The notes: generated from the letters alone by a model not told the origin. Shown: positions 10,652 to 21,450, numbered from the stretch's first letter. The stretch: 64,000 nt of DNA from Adiantum capillus-veneris (GCA_014529385.2 CM043967.1:134613182-134677181), one strand, 5' to 3'. Numbers and translations are program-made.

Positions 10652-11060
10652 TGCAATTTAGCACAAATTCAACCACTCACCTGGCAACGGGTCAGTTCCT
10701 GCACAACTTCTTGCCTTGTTGCTGAATATACCTGTACACAAGAGTTTTAATTTTGGCAATTGAATCAAAGCATTTATCTGCTAGAGGTTATCTTAGTAAT
10801 GATTGGTATAACTGGAGAGTTAATCTCAACAACTATTGTATTTTATACACTGCTGATGTTCTAGATTAGGTTGCTCATCTGAAACAGTACATCTCTTTGA
10901 TGTTGGCCAATTTATGTAAAAAAGTCTGAATTTAGTCTTTGCTTTGTCAAATGGGCAACCAAGGTCCAAATTCACTTCTGAAAGAAGTTACGGGACCCTT
11001 AAGCCAAATAGAACCTCACTGTCTAGGTCAGGTCAAATTTTCTCTACAGTATGCCCCAAT

Positions 11061-11084
11061 AGACATCCTACGCGTAGGATGTCT
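11061..11084. repeat. 24-bp perfect palindrome, copy 1
   Basis: AGACATCCTACG followed directly by its own reverse complement; perfect over 24 bases and no further. The centre is ACGCGT. Confidence 0.95.
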
Positions 11085-11336
11085 CCTGTTGTATTTTGCC
11101 TGGATTTTTGCACTGTTGTTTCCCTTTGTTGTGCTAAGCTTACAACTGCTTTTACTTTTTGATTTGGACTTCTATAAGCTGGTCAATGAGTCAGAAATCT
11201 GTTCCGACGGTCTGTTGATCGTATTGTTCAGTCTAATCAACTCCAAATTGGACCAAAATTGACTAGCAGGCTTGCCTTAGGCCATATAACACCTTACAAT
11301 GCTCAAAGTCAAATTCTGGCTTTATTTGCTTGCATT

Positions 11337-11360
11337 AGACATCCTACGCGTAGGATGTCT
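11337..11360. repeat. 24-bp perfect palindrome, copy 2
   Basis: Identical to copy 1 over all 24 bases, with unrelated flanks. Confidence 0.95.
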
Positions 11361-11461
11361 TTTTCTTCAGAATGGCTTCAAACTAAAGGCTCAAGCTCCC
11401 CTTGAGTTGCTGATCACCTTGGTATACTCAGATTTCAGTTTGGAGTCCCAAATCACTCAGA

Positions 11462-11485
11462 AGACATCCTACGCATAGGATGTCT
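11462..11485. repeat. 24-bp palindrome, copy 3, one mismatch
   Basis: Same as copy 1 except that the central ACGCGT reads ACGCAT, a CpG-to-CpA change consistent with decay of a methylated CpG. Confidence 0.95.
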
Positions 11486-11904
11486 TTTTGGCATGTTTGA
11501 CCCCAGATTTGTTCCACAGCTTCCCTTTGATGTCAGTATCCCAGTGGTATACTAAGATTTTGATTTGGATGTCAAAAGTCCCAAACTTCAGCTGTTTTTT
11601 GCTTTGTTAGTCAAAAGTGCTAAAGTCCACTTTGAACCCAATTTTCTTGCCCAAATGAGGTGAAACCCCTTTCAGTCACTCAATATATCATGCAAGACAC
11701 ACTCATGCAGCCATCTTATGGTTTTGGTCTCAAGTTAATGTTTTGGCACTATTTGGGTAGGATGTCTTGCAATTTCAGTCTATCTGGCCTTATCCTGTCA
11801 ACATATGGCCAAATTTCCACTTTCCAGTTGAAGTTAGGGTAAATCCTACCTTCTGAACACACTGGTCAACTCAAAATCCCAAAATTCCTTCCAGATTCGC
11901 CTAT

Positions 11905-11928
11905 AGACATCCTACGCGTAGGATGTCT
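11905..11928. repeat. 24-bp perfect palindrome, copy 4
   Basis: Identical to copies 1 and 2. A related half site (CACGTAGGATGTCT) lies inside the LTR at about 12819-12832. Confidence 0.95.
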
Positions 11929-12450
11929 CCTAGCTTAAAATTAAGAAAAAATTCTGACAGGAATGCCCCTGATGCTCTGTAGACCTATCAGAAACACTCA
12001 CAGTAACTTTTGGACTTCAATTAAGCTTTCGACCACACTTTTGCGTCTTTTACAAACTTGTAATGATTCTACCAAGCAAGTGTACATGCATGAAATGCTC
12101 TAGATCTGAATCATGATGTCCTACTTACTCTACTCCTTCTTATCATAAAGAAATGGTGATAATTGTGTTCTTGGTTGCTTGTTGGCCTCTCTGGACTCTC
12201 AAGCTCTCCTCTCACCGCTTCTACCACTCCAACTCCTACTCTAGAACTCGACTATTACCTAAAACTACCTAAGTCTACCTCCTATACCTAAGTCGAAGGA
12301 TCTAGGCCAGACACACGCTTCCTACACTCCGTCTAAGACCTAGAGAGTCCTCCACCCTCTGATCCTATCTAAATGTAAAGCGAGACTCTTGGGAAGCCAA
12401 AAATCCCAATCCTCAAGGATTAGTCTTGGTCACCTACCTAAGGTTTTCGT

Positions 12451-12467
12451 CCCCGGCAGCGGCGCCA
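12451..12467 (-). promoter_or_regulatory. Primer-binding site of E1, tRNA-Asp type
   Basis: The minus strand reads TGGCGCCGCTGCCGGGG, starting one base after the LTR end. It is complementary to a plant tRNA-Asp 3' end (CCCCGGCAACGGCGCCA from memory of the family) except for one position. This type of site is widespread in Tat/Athila-type gypsy elements. It fixes the element's strand and the inner LTR boundary. Confidence 0.9.
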
Positions 12468-12468
12468 A

Positions 12469-13402
12469 TGTTGGACGAATACGCCGTGACGGACGTCAGC
12501 ACAGCGAGAACTCACCTAACAAGTAATGTCAGCTAAGGACGAAGCTCGACCCGTAGGCACGTAGAAGCAAGCATAAGGTGTCAACCTACACTCGACCGAC
12601 TCCTAACTAAGTCTTACATAGGTCCCTACCAATTTTCTAAGTCACAGTCTTCAAAAGTGCAAAAGAGGAATCTTCCTACAATGCTTGCTAGAGCCAAACA
12701 CCCATCAAACACTTTCGAAACATCATAGAACTTGAAGGAGACCCTACTAATACCTATAGGCCGCTCTCCCTAAGGTCTATAAACCAAAATCACGACCCAA
12801 AACACCCGGTGCAGAAACACGTAGGATGTCTAGCCGAAATCTGCAGGTCCTTGTTTCCAAAATCTGAAGTGCCTAATGTGTAGCTCTACTCAATGTGAAC
12901 GCGTGGATATGCTGCAATGCGAAATCAGATAACGTATGCTCACCCAAACAACCGATGAAGCTCGTAGAAGGAGCTCCCAAAGCCGGACCGTACGCATGCA
13001 ATGTTGGTATCGGCTCGTAGCTCTAGTCGGGGGCAACACGCTGCACTTCTCCACACTTGATTCCGACCACCGTAGCACACGTAGTGTCAAGACGAAGCTC
13101 ACACTCTCTCTCACGTACACAGTACGCTCACTCACAGACTTCAAACTTGTTTTTAAAATGACAAAAGGTTTTTCATTAAGGTCAAAAAGTGGTATATATA
13201 CCTTACAACTTCTCAAACCCTAAAGTTCCAAAATCAACCATCTACTCAATCTAACTATCAAAACTAGGATACAATCTAGAAACTTCTGTAAGTCCCAATA
13301 TGTACAATGGAAAAAATCGGGTTTTCCTCAATGAATGAATAATTACAAAAATAATAGTCCTCCGAGTAGTTAGATGCCGTGGGGTGTGTCCAACTTCTAA
13401 CA
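12469..13402 (-). repeat. 5' LTR of E1
   Basis: On the minus strand it begins TGTTAGAAGTTGGAC and ends CGTATTCGTCCAACA, giving TG...CA ends and a length of about 934 bp. The inner edge is fixed by the primer site. The outer edge is placed at the TGTTAGAAG start and lacks a checked target duplication, since the partner LTR is not in the window. Confidence 0.8.
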
Positions 13403-13403
13403 G

Positions 13404-14190
13404 ACTTCTAATTGGGGTTTTTGTTTCTCCAATATGGATTGCATGATGATCTGCACTAAGTTTTTGTACACTTCTAATTTAGTGGCTTCCATATCAAGTG
13501 CTAGATAGTTTTTTTGACTAGCTTTCAATCCAGCTTGGAAGGCTTCCAAGGCTGTGTTGATTAGTTCGTAGATTTTGTCCACAAGTACAGATCTTGCCCA
13601 TTTTGGTTTTGATTCTTTGAAATCCGATGACAATGTCTGTATCTTTTTCTTTACCTTCTTTTGCACTTTCCTGGCAACCTCCCTTTGTCTCTTGAGTTTG
13701 TATCATTTACATAGTTCTTTTCTAGAGTTTTTGGATGATTTGCTAGGTATGTTTGATCCGCTTGCATTTTTTTGTTTATTCCCCTTAGCATGTGTTCCTA
13801 GTCACTACCCGAATTGGAATTGTGGGTCCCCCCTTTAAAAAGCTTTTTGGCACAGCTTGAACTATGTTTTGTGGTGACAGTCTTCCCTTCGTTTGTTGGA
13901 TTCCTAGGATAGTCTTCTAGAAAATGTCTACCATTGCGACCACACGCTCCACAATATGCCTCTATAGGTGTAGCATTCTTATTTGGTTCAGGACAGTCAT
14001 TTTTCCAATGGTCCACAATTATGGAAATTCTAGATTTTAGGTTTAGGCATAGGTTTCATCATGGGTGGGTCTAGCTTCTTGGTTTGGTAATAGGTGCTTA
14101 GGGGTGCTTGATAAACTTGTTCTATTGTGGCAGGTGTCGACTGAGTGTACCATTCACCCTCTACTATTACCATATACATGTGATAGTGAT
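13404..14190 (-). pseudogene. Fragment of a related gypsy Gag
   Basis: On the minus strand: a hinge-like stretch (YTQSTPATIEQVYQ) near 14150-14050, a broken first zinc knuckle (HWKNDCPEP), and a second site YCGACGRNGRHFLEDYPRNP whose last Cys has become Tyr. A Lys-rich then helical tail (KKVKKKIQTL, LINTALEAFQAG) runs to the edge of the E1 LTR. The order matches the E1 nucleocapsid at 7582-8235, so this is a related but separate copy. E1 may have inserted into it; without a target duplication this stays open. Confidence 0.6.
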
Positions 14191-14392
14191 GTGTGTGAAC
14201 ACACTTAGGACCGTCGGGGCATCTTTTCCCTCACTATAAGGTTTTTTCCCCGTGTATTGTATAACGCCCATCATTCTAGGGCTATCTATCTTTCCATTTT
14301 CACACTAAGTAATACACTCTCTATTGTGTGCCTTGATCCTCCTTCATTTTCTCCAAGTTGTGTTGTTTTCTTTCAACCCTAGTTCCAACAAT

Positions 14393-14404
14393 TGGTATCA
14401 GAGT
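14393..14404 (+). promoter_or_regulatory. Primer-binding site of E2, initiator Met-tRNA type
   Basis: TGGTATCAGAGT follows an LTR end in ...TTCCAACA (14390) by two bases. TGGTATCAGAGC is the standard plant copia primer site complementary to initiator Met-tRNA. Confidence 0.8.
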
Positions 14405-14510
14405 AGGTTGCGTCCTCCTGGGCTTAGTCGCTAACATTACAACACATGCCTGCTCACTTTCTCCGATTACAGTGAGCTTTGGCGAGGGTTCGTAGTGCGA
14501 CAAAGTTTTT

Positions 14511-15138
14511 TGCTATGGCTGAAAATGTCTTGAAATATACTATGGGCACCTTTCGTTCCGATATAAGGGGGGGGGTATATGTCTCTTGAATTTAATGCAT
14601 TTCTAGCTAGTCATGGGATAAAACACCAATGTACAGTGCCTTCTTATACGCCTCAACAAAATGGTGTTGTTGAGAGAAAAATAGGTCACTTACAGAAATG
14701 GCATGATGTATGGTGAAAAGTCAAGCTTTTTTGCATTTAGTTTGGCTTGAGGCCATCATGTGTGCCACTTATGTACTAAAAAATTGTCCTACAAAAGTTT
14801 TTCATTCTATGACTCCATATGAAGCATGGCATGATAGAAAGCCTCCTATTGAGCACATGCATGTTTTTGATTGTTTGGAATATGCTTTAGTTCCACAAAC
14901 ACAACACACAAAATTGAATGATAAGGCTGTCAAATGTAATTTTTTTTGTTATAGTGCTGAAAGCAAAGGTTACAGGTTGTATCATCCGCAAACAAAGTGT
15001 ATCTTGGTCTCACAAGATGTTGTGTTTGTGAAAGATTCTGTTCAGCCCTTGTTGTCATATACTAGAAACAGTAATGTATACTCACAAGACATTTATGACA
15101 CTTTGTTGCCTCTTTCAATGGTGGAAGTTCAACTGTAA
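14511..15138 (+). pseudogene. Gag start fused to integrase core (E2)
   Basis: MAENVLKYTMGTF at 14515 looks like a copia gag start, but within about 15 codons it passes into the integrase motif R-S-D...G-G, beside a run of nine G bases. Then come FLASHGIKHQ, YTPQQNGVVERK (catalytic Glu kept) and the copia integrase C-terminal part (HLVWLEAIMCATYVLKNCPT, TPYEAWHDRKPP, FDCLEYALVP, CNFFCYSAESKGYRLY). Most of gag, the protease and the first integrase half are missing, a deletion of roughly 1.5-2 kb judged by family length. Confidence 0.8.
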
Positions 15139-15164
15139 ATTCCAATGAGGCAAATGTACAGCCA

Positions 15165-15716
15165 ATGGGTATTTCTAAAAATGTTATATATCAAACTATT
15201 ACTGATGCAGATGTACATGATGTACTTGATGAGGAAAGGGCTGAGAATGAGCACGCTAGAGGTATGCCTAAATGGCTGGTGCATACTTTGTGTGGCAGTA
15301 AATTGGATGAACCTTTGTCTAGTTGCACTTGTTCAGGTTCTTGCAATGCATCTTATGCATCATATTGTTATGCTTTGGCTATGTCTAGCTTACATGATGT
15401 TGAGGAACCTCTATCTTTTGATGAAGTACAAAATTCAAAAAATTGGATGGCTACCATGCAATTAGAATATGGTGCACTTAGAGAAAATGAAACATGGACT
15501 CTATGTGATTTGCCTCCTCGCAAAAAGGCCATTGGTACAAAGTGGGTCTACAAGTTGAAATGCAAGCCGGATGGTGAGATTGATCGCCATAAGGCTCAAC
15601 TTGTTGCAAAAGGTTATGCACAGCAAAACGGCATAGATTATGAAGAGACTTTTTCTCCCACTTGCCGTATGACTACTGTGTTTTTTCTATGTGCAGTGGC
15701 AGCTCATTTTTATTGA
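15165..15716 (+). pseudogene. Copia reverse transcriptase, N-terminal part (E2)
   Basis: Residues about 90-183 are RT: WMATMQLEYGALRENETW, PPRKKAIGTKWVYKLKCKPDGEID, RHKAQLVAKGYAQQNGIDYEETFSP. The frame stops at TGA 15714-15716, just before the motif A region (DVHQSDIVTAFLNG), which is readable in the next segment. Confidence 0.85.
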
Positions 15717-15934
15717 GATGTACATCAATCAGACATTGTTACTGCTTTCTTGAATGGTGACATATTTGAGGAAGTTTATGTAATGCAGACTCGCAGTTTT
15801 GTCAAGAAAGGACAAGAGGATAAAGTGTGTAGATGTAACAAATCTTTGTATGGGTTGAAGCAATCTTCTTGTGCTTGGTATGAAAAAGCTAACACTCATT
15901 TGGTCAAACAAAGCTTTCATAACAGTCCAATAGA
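15717..15934 (+). pseudogene. Copia reverse transcriptase, palm fragment (E2)
   Basis: In frame with the previous part: AFLNGDIFEEVYVMQ, KSLYGLKQSSCAWYEKAN. The RT breaks off after VKQSF at about 15915, before the Y-V-D-D motif, where an unrelated sequence begins. Confidence 0.8.
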
Positions 15935-16235
15935 AAGCACTTCCACACTTCTCCCTTTATGCCTGCAATCTCGCCATAAAGAATCAAGAGAGAGAGAGAG
16001 AGCATGCAAGCTTCATGCATCACCATGCAAGACCTTCAAAGCCTACTTTCCCCCTACTCCAAAGATGCCCCTCTCCCCTTGGCTTTGATACCAATATAAA
16101 ATTGAGGGGCCTGAGGCATGCCACTTATCACCCAATTGTGCCCTGTATAGGCCCTACCTTGTTAATAACAGTGACCCCTTGTACCACATGTCCGTCCTAG
16201 CCCTTGGCATGTCCAGTCTTACCCTAGACTAAACA
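15935..16235 (-). other. Insertion in E2 with a primer-site-like motif
   Basis: About 0.3 kb that does not belong to the copia reading frame. It contains a short (GA)n run (15989-16001) and, on the minus strand, TGGTATCAAAGCC at 16081-16093, close to a Met-tRNA primer site. It may be the LTR/leader junction of another, truncated copia element in opposite orientation. Confidence 0.4.
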
Positions 16236-16242
16236 CATTTTT

Positions 16243-16533
16243 TTGGAATCATCTCTCCAAGATTGTATGGCGCCTTCATCTATAGATGCCAGTAAGGAAG
16301 CTATATGGTTGGCACATTTAGTAGGAGATTTATACATTCAACGTGTTCTAGTTTTGCATTGTGATAGTAAAAGTGCCATTGCTTTGGCATGGAATCCTGT
16401 CTTTCACTTCAAGTCTAAACACATTGAGGTGAGGTATCATCTCATTCAGGATGCATTGAGACGGATAAACTCCTGGAGCTTGTCAAGCTCCACACTGGTG
16501 ACAACCAAGTACATGCTCTTAGGAAGAGCATAG
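16243..16533 (+). pseudogene. Copia RNase H C-terminal fragment (E2)
   Basis: ASKEAIWLAHLVGDL, LHCDSKSAIALAWNPVFH and KHIEVRYHLIQD are the standard end of copia RNase H, including its catalytic Asp. The RT thumb and first RNase H half are missing. Confidence 0.85.
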
Positions 16534-16678
16534 CTATGGAGCAGTTTGTACATTGCATCGAGTTAATGGGTGTAGGGTAAGCATATGTGTACATGGGTGA
16601 AGCTTTCGTGCTTTACGGTTGTACATACTAGCTTTAGTCCTTACCACTTATGACCACATTGGCCTTTAAGTGGGAGAT

Positions 16679-16850
16679 TGTTGGATAAAGTCCCGTGGAC
16701 AACCGGATTTGAATAACCCTTACTCCACTAACTCTAAAATAGCCCTTGTGTATACAAAAGCAATAAAGAACCTCACGCACAATCCCTCCTTCTCAGTTGT
16801 GGTGATTCCCCCCTTTTGGCTTGCTCTCCCCCTTCCCTGCACACACTGTT
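16679..16850 (+). repeat. Start of 3' LTR of E2
   Basis: TGTTGGATAAAG follows a polypurine run AAGTGGGAGAT, the usual copia junction. The LTR end is not recognised; 16850 is an arbitrary limit near a change of character. Confidence 0.5.
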
Positions 16851-18485
16851 AGAATACAGAGATCAAAAGAGCTAGGGTGGATGATGCCTAGGCATAATGC
16901 ATAAGTGAGAGTGAATGTGTGTACAAGTAATGTGACTCAAGCAAATAAGGTTCCAAGATAGATTAACTTGTACTCATAAACACGATCTTGAGTTAAGTGC
17001 AAGTGATTTCAAGTTCATTGTAGAGCTTGGCAAGTTTAAATGGTTAGCATTACAAACCGACAACACTTTTTCAATAAATAAAAACCTTTCTTTGATTTCC
17101 TGTGTTGTTGTTTTGTGGGAACTGCCCCCACTATTGATGAATTTGTTGAGTGTGGGAACGGCCCTATCCAAAGTCGCTTACAATTTTTTTAAAAAAATTT
17201 ATTTTGACAATTTGGTTGTGTCCAGAGGACACTCACAACTATGGTGAGTAGGTCTACAGGAGGTGCCGATCGAGATGCTTTTTGTAGGGGAGCTTCTCGG
17301 TGGTCAGATATTGATTGCAAGTGATTGTAGAATTGGGCATAAAGGAGCTTTTTGATACTTCATGTTGATGTTCCGTGACCTTGGCTATGTAGGTGATGAA
17401 TGTGGGTGGAAGAGGCTTTGGTGCAGGTGACATTCCATTGAGCCAAGGTTATGGAGGAAGGATGTGGCAGGGCTGACTTGAGGCCTTGGGAACCGCTGGC
17501 TTGACCGCTTGACCACTTCCGAGGTGTCGTGGTGGTTGGGCTTTAACCAAGTTAAAAGTTGATTCTTTGAAGGTTTCTATAAATTTTTTTGCACTAATGA
17601 GAACTGAATAAGGGTGGGGCTACTTGCAAAGCGACTTGGCAATGTGAAACCCGGGCTTGCCTGCTTGTCACTCGCCATTCCAATATATGTGAACTTGGAT
17701 AACTCCCTTTACTTGAAATCCACACACACACACACACACACACACAAGTATTTTTATTGGCCATAATTGAATAAACCCAGGCCCTCACACTTTCTCCCTC
17801 AAAAACATTGTCTCTGATAGCTTAGGGTTTCCCTTTATTGATTTTGTGTTATAGCTACGTATATAAGCACACTCATACTCACAACAATTTTGATTTGAAG
17901 CATGTTTTTATTAATTGTGGATACCTTGGACCTTCATCATTTTTTAATCCTAAACCCTCTTGACCACTTAAAATAAAAGGTCTCCCCCCCCCCCCCGGGG
18001 GTGACTAGTGTTTCTCTCTCTTGCGGATGGCTCCACACCTAGTTGCTTCTTATATACTACTTATCTCATATGGCCCTCATGGGGGAGGACACCCTTGTTG
18101 GGAGCACGGTAATTCTAAACTCTCTAAATGTGGCACTTAAATATGTTTTGACTTCAAGTTATTCTTACAAGGAGCATTCACGACCTTTCTGCCTCCCCTC
18201 TCTCTCTCTCTTCCATTGTCGCATAACCCTTGTCTATCATATGTAGGAAACCCTGCTTTGATGTGCATACTCCTCTCTCATCATATAGCTTCTACTGTAT
18301 TACCCATGATGTCCGCATTGTGTGATGATTTAGGCACCTTATGCGGGAAACATGGAGGGGAACTTGACGTGTGTCCTTATTGCTTCTTTAGACAAGGCTT
18401 GCCTTGTGTCAGGGTGTGTGTGTTCTCTCTCATGTCCCTACAATTAGGGCTCACCCCCCCATGAGTAGGGATGTTGGTTCAATTT

Positions 18486-18620
18486 TGGAACACCTTAAGA
18501 CCCTCAAGCATCTTAGTCATGGAGCACCTTAAGAACCTTAGTCATAAAGCACCTCAAGCATCTTAGTCAGCAAGCACGACAAGCACCTTAGTCAGCAAGC
18601 ACAACAAGAACCTCAAGCTT
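18486..18620. repeat. Imperfect tandem repeat of about 30 bp
   Basis: The phrases CACCTTAAGAACC, CAAGCATCTTAGTCA and AGTCAGCAAGCAC recur about five times in 135 bases with drifting unit length. Confidence 0.75.
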
Positions 18621-18919
18621 GTGCCATGTTAACCCTTACAAACACCCTATCACCTTTGATGGACGCCTTATAACTTATTTGAGTCATGGATCGAGATTCT
18701 CAATCCAATAGGTGCGTAGGTGATCTTCGATGAGAGACACACCACCTATCTTATTTTTATAGTATTTTTGCAATGACCGGCCACCACTGTGGACGTCCAT
18801 GTGTGAATGGGACGAATTCATATAAAAAGGTTCATTTTGACCTAAAATCCTTATTCTTTAAGGTGCATGCTAAGAAGCCCTCTTGCTCTACCTCTATCTT
18901 CTTCTCCTTCATGTGCTCA

Positions 18920-18936
18920 TGGGTGTGTGTGTGTGG

Positions 18937-18975
<39 letters not shown>
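18920..18975. repeat. (GT)n microsatellite at the Penelope-like 3' end
   Basis: Imperfect (GT)n running directly into AGCTCTTTAATCTTAG, the 3' end of Penelope-like copy A (which lies on the minus strand). Confidence 0.9.
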
Positions 18976-18976
<1 letters not shown>

Positions 18977-20112
18977 CTCTTTAATCTTAGATAATAAGAC
19001 ATAATTGAACTTCTACATTAAAAAGAAAACTGGCAATGGATCAAAGAACAGATAAGTACAAAAACAACTCAGTATTAGAATCATTTATGTACAATGTTTG
19101 TAGGAATGACAACCCATTCCAGTATATAGAAAGTAAAAAAACTTCCCAAATCATAAGTGAGTGTGCAATCCAGTGTAGGTCAGCTTGCCAAAGTCAAGAA
19201 AAACCTCCAAGATAAGATAGAGTCCTTACCTACATCCATCCAAACAAGGTCACAACAGATATGTTAGCCTTGGATGTGTTTTACAGGTATCAATGGACTA
19301 TACCAGTTGTTATCCATGTCCATCTCTTAACTTTTTTTAAACTTACAAGCTTAGTCCAAAGTACTTATGATTTTTTTCTAAAAGCTTTTATATCCCAAAA
19401 GTTTATTTAATTCTTTACCCTCTTCTACTCCAAGTGGTATGCTCCACCAAAAAAACAAACTTCTTGAGTTTTTATCTGCCAGATTAATGAGGCTCCGTTT
19501 GTAAAGAAGCCTAAATATCATTTACGATTTCAAGCTTGTTGTTCTTTATTTAGAACTGATAATGTATATATTAAAATGGAATCCAGACCTTCCTAAATTT
19601 ATCAGTCACAATCTCATAGCAAGCCAAGTGGTAGAGGCCTTTTGTGATATCCTAGCCCGTCCAACTGTCAAACCAAAAAACAAGGGCCAGTTGTGAATGC
19701 AAATCTCGAACAATCAAACTAATATCGAATAGGTCCATACATAGAATGCAACCGGGCCATATTCCCCCCAAAGTCACCATTATTTATAAGAACATGCAAC
19801 ATCAACGTGTTCATGGGCAAAAAACGGCGCAAAAATTCACTAAGCCAACCCAAACGGAGGGTTTTACCAAATTGTATAAGCGACAGTCATCATGATACCA
19901 AGTTACAGCAGTGATAGTACCGAGCGGCGTAAGAACTAATAATCATCCGGGGTATACCCCCCATCCCAAAGCTCCATTGTGTACCGATAGGATACATACT
20001 ATTCCAATGTGAGGCCAAGCGGCAGTTACCATATACTTACGTTCAGCATTAGTGCATAGAAAAAACCCTTTTTTTGTACTTAGTCAACCCAAAACGGTGG
20101 GCTTTACCATGC

Positions 20113-21450
20113 TTAACACTAGGTGGGTAACCTAACAGGACATAAAAGTGTCCTTTCAGGGTTTTGAAAAAAAACCTCCAAAACCATAGTAGATCCAGTC
20201 ATTTTGTCATTTTGTAAAATCCTTTCATGAGGTTATATTTCAAGGCTTCCTACACATGGAAAAAATAAGAAACTTGTAAAATTTCTCATCTTTTGGTCAC
20301 ACCAAGCCTACAAAGTTGATGGACCAGTACATTTTCATCAAAACAGTCATTTCTTACATTTTGTTGCATAAAAATAAGATTAGGGATTTTTGTAGGACTT
20401 GAGATAAATTCCCTAGTTAACTTCAATGGGTTGGTGATCAGAACATATGATTGCTTCTCACTCACTATTTTTTGTTTTGCAAAAAGAAATAGGTACAAAA
20501 AAGTTGAATTTTTACCATTCTGCAAACCTATCATCAAAGTTTCTATAGCCACGCTCAATATAAATAATATGTGTATGTTTTCTTAGTTCCCTATTGTCCT
20601 TTAGGTTCATAAGAAGCCATGGAGCATGTCAAAAGAATAATACATCTCTTACCAAGGGGAATCTTGGGGACAAAGATGAAGTGCTAAATACAGCAAACAT
20701 GAAAAAACTAGGTTCAACATTATGAGTTGTAGAATCCCATAGAAACTATTCAATATCTAGCCAAATTTGATCCTTATGACTAGACATGGTTACTACCTAC
20801 AAAATGCATGTAGTTGTCACAAGAAACTAACAATATTGAAAAAGCTATACTTGATATACTAGAATGTTTCGTTTTCTTCTATAATTTAAAAAATCAACCA
20901 TCGTTGTCTACTATGCAAAATAGGGTATTAGGTGCCCCAAAACTCAAGGAATATTAGCTTTATGTTACAATATGCGACGTAGAAAATCAAAACTGCATTT
21001 GGGTATCATGAAAGCCACCAAAAAAATCATAGAAGAGCTAAAATTGTCTAAAAAACAAGATTTGACAATTTTTGTAATTTGGTCATAACTTACAACTTTA
21101 ACATTTATTTCTCCCTAGAAGCATCAGGACATGTTGAGGACTACTAAAGATAGATCTCTAGCATTATAGACCTCACAAACATGAATTCTAGAGTGGTATA
21201 GTTGTAAAAAGTATAAAAAAGCCAAAAACAGGACCCGTTTTTTCACACAGTTTAGGCTGTGAAATATTGTGCAAGGACAAGGTTAAAGATGGAATTGATA
21301 TTCCAAAAAAATGTCGAGTTTTTTTCAACTCATGAGACAACTTTCTAGACAGATAGCACCTCAAAATCCATTTTGAAACTCTTGACATAATTCAAGGAAA
21401 ATGGTCACTTAACAGGACATAAAAGTGTCCCATTACCAACCTAGTGTTAA
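20113..21450. mobile_element. Nonautonomous inverted-repeat DNA transposon, TTAA site
   Basis: The element runs 20117-21446 (1330 bp). Its ends are inverted: CACTAGGTGGGTAAC at the left, and the reverse complement of the right end reads CACTAGGTTGGTAAT. Just inside each end lies GGACATAAAAGTGTCC or its complement, a near-palindrome. TTAA flanks both sides (20113-20116 and 21447-21450). Copy B of the host repeat has a single TTAA with no insert at about 38557, giving an empty site. TTAA suggests piggyBac-type, but because the ends can be extended to ACACTAGG...CCTAGTGT, a TA duplication (mariner-type) fits equally well. CACTA ends recall En/Spm, but a 3-bp duplication does not fit. No transposase ORF. 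Confidence 0.85.

Larger units (their letters stand above)
10652..12450 (-). other. E1 leader between primer site and gag
   Basis: About 1.8 kb without a credible ORF. It contains four copies of a 24-bp palindrome (11061, 11337, 11462, 11905) and a half copy near 11754. The spacing is irregular (276, 125 and 443 bases). The leader is the usual site of packaging and dimerisation signals in retroelement RNA; no such function is shown here. Confidence 0.6.
1..13402 (-). mobile_element. E1: Ty3/gypsy LTR retrotransposon, 3' end outside window
   Basis: Read on the minus strand the order is LTR (13402-12469), primer site, 1.8-kb leader, Gag, protease, reverse transcriptase, RNase H, two zinc-binding domains, integrase core, a second protease-like domain, a polypurine run and a noncoding tail. 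A downstream LTR beginning TGTTAGAAG is not present in bases 1-1141, so the element probably runs past base 1. From 6292 down to 1142 everything lies in one frame, cut by five stop codons; Gag and protease have additional stops and frame changes. The element is therefore a dead copy with a readable domain order. The boundary at base 1 is only the window edge. Confidence 0.85.
14191..16850 (+). mobile_element. E2: decayed Ty1/copia element
   Basis: Plus-strand order: end of a 5' LTR (to 14390), Met-tRNA primer site, a few codons of gag fused to integrase by a large internal deletion, integrase, reverse transcriptase, a 0.3-kb foreign insertion, the end of RNase H, a polypurine tract (AAGTGGGAGA) and the start of a 3' LTR at 16679 (TGTTGGATAAAG). 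The two LTR pieces do not overlap in sequence, so limits are approximate. Several frame changes show it is old. Confidence 0.75.
16851..18975. other. Noncoding stretch with simple repeats, no gene seen
   Basis: I see no coding domain or element ends here. It holds (CA)n at 17721-17747, a run of 14 C then 5 G at 17983-18001, a short-unit repeat at 18486-18620 and (GT)n at 18920-18975. ORFs of 60-80 codons here have low-complexity translations. Confidence 0.6.

Noticed and set aside
11061-11928. Palindrome series as a CRISPR array
   Set aside because: Spacing is irregular (125 to 443 bases), the repeats are full palindromes, and the context is a plant retroelement leader.
12451-12467. Sequence like the 3' end of tRNA-Asp on the plus strand
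   Set aside because: There is no cloverleaf upstream, and it sits one base from an LTR end; it is a primer-binding site, not a tRNA gene.
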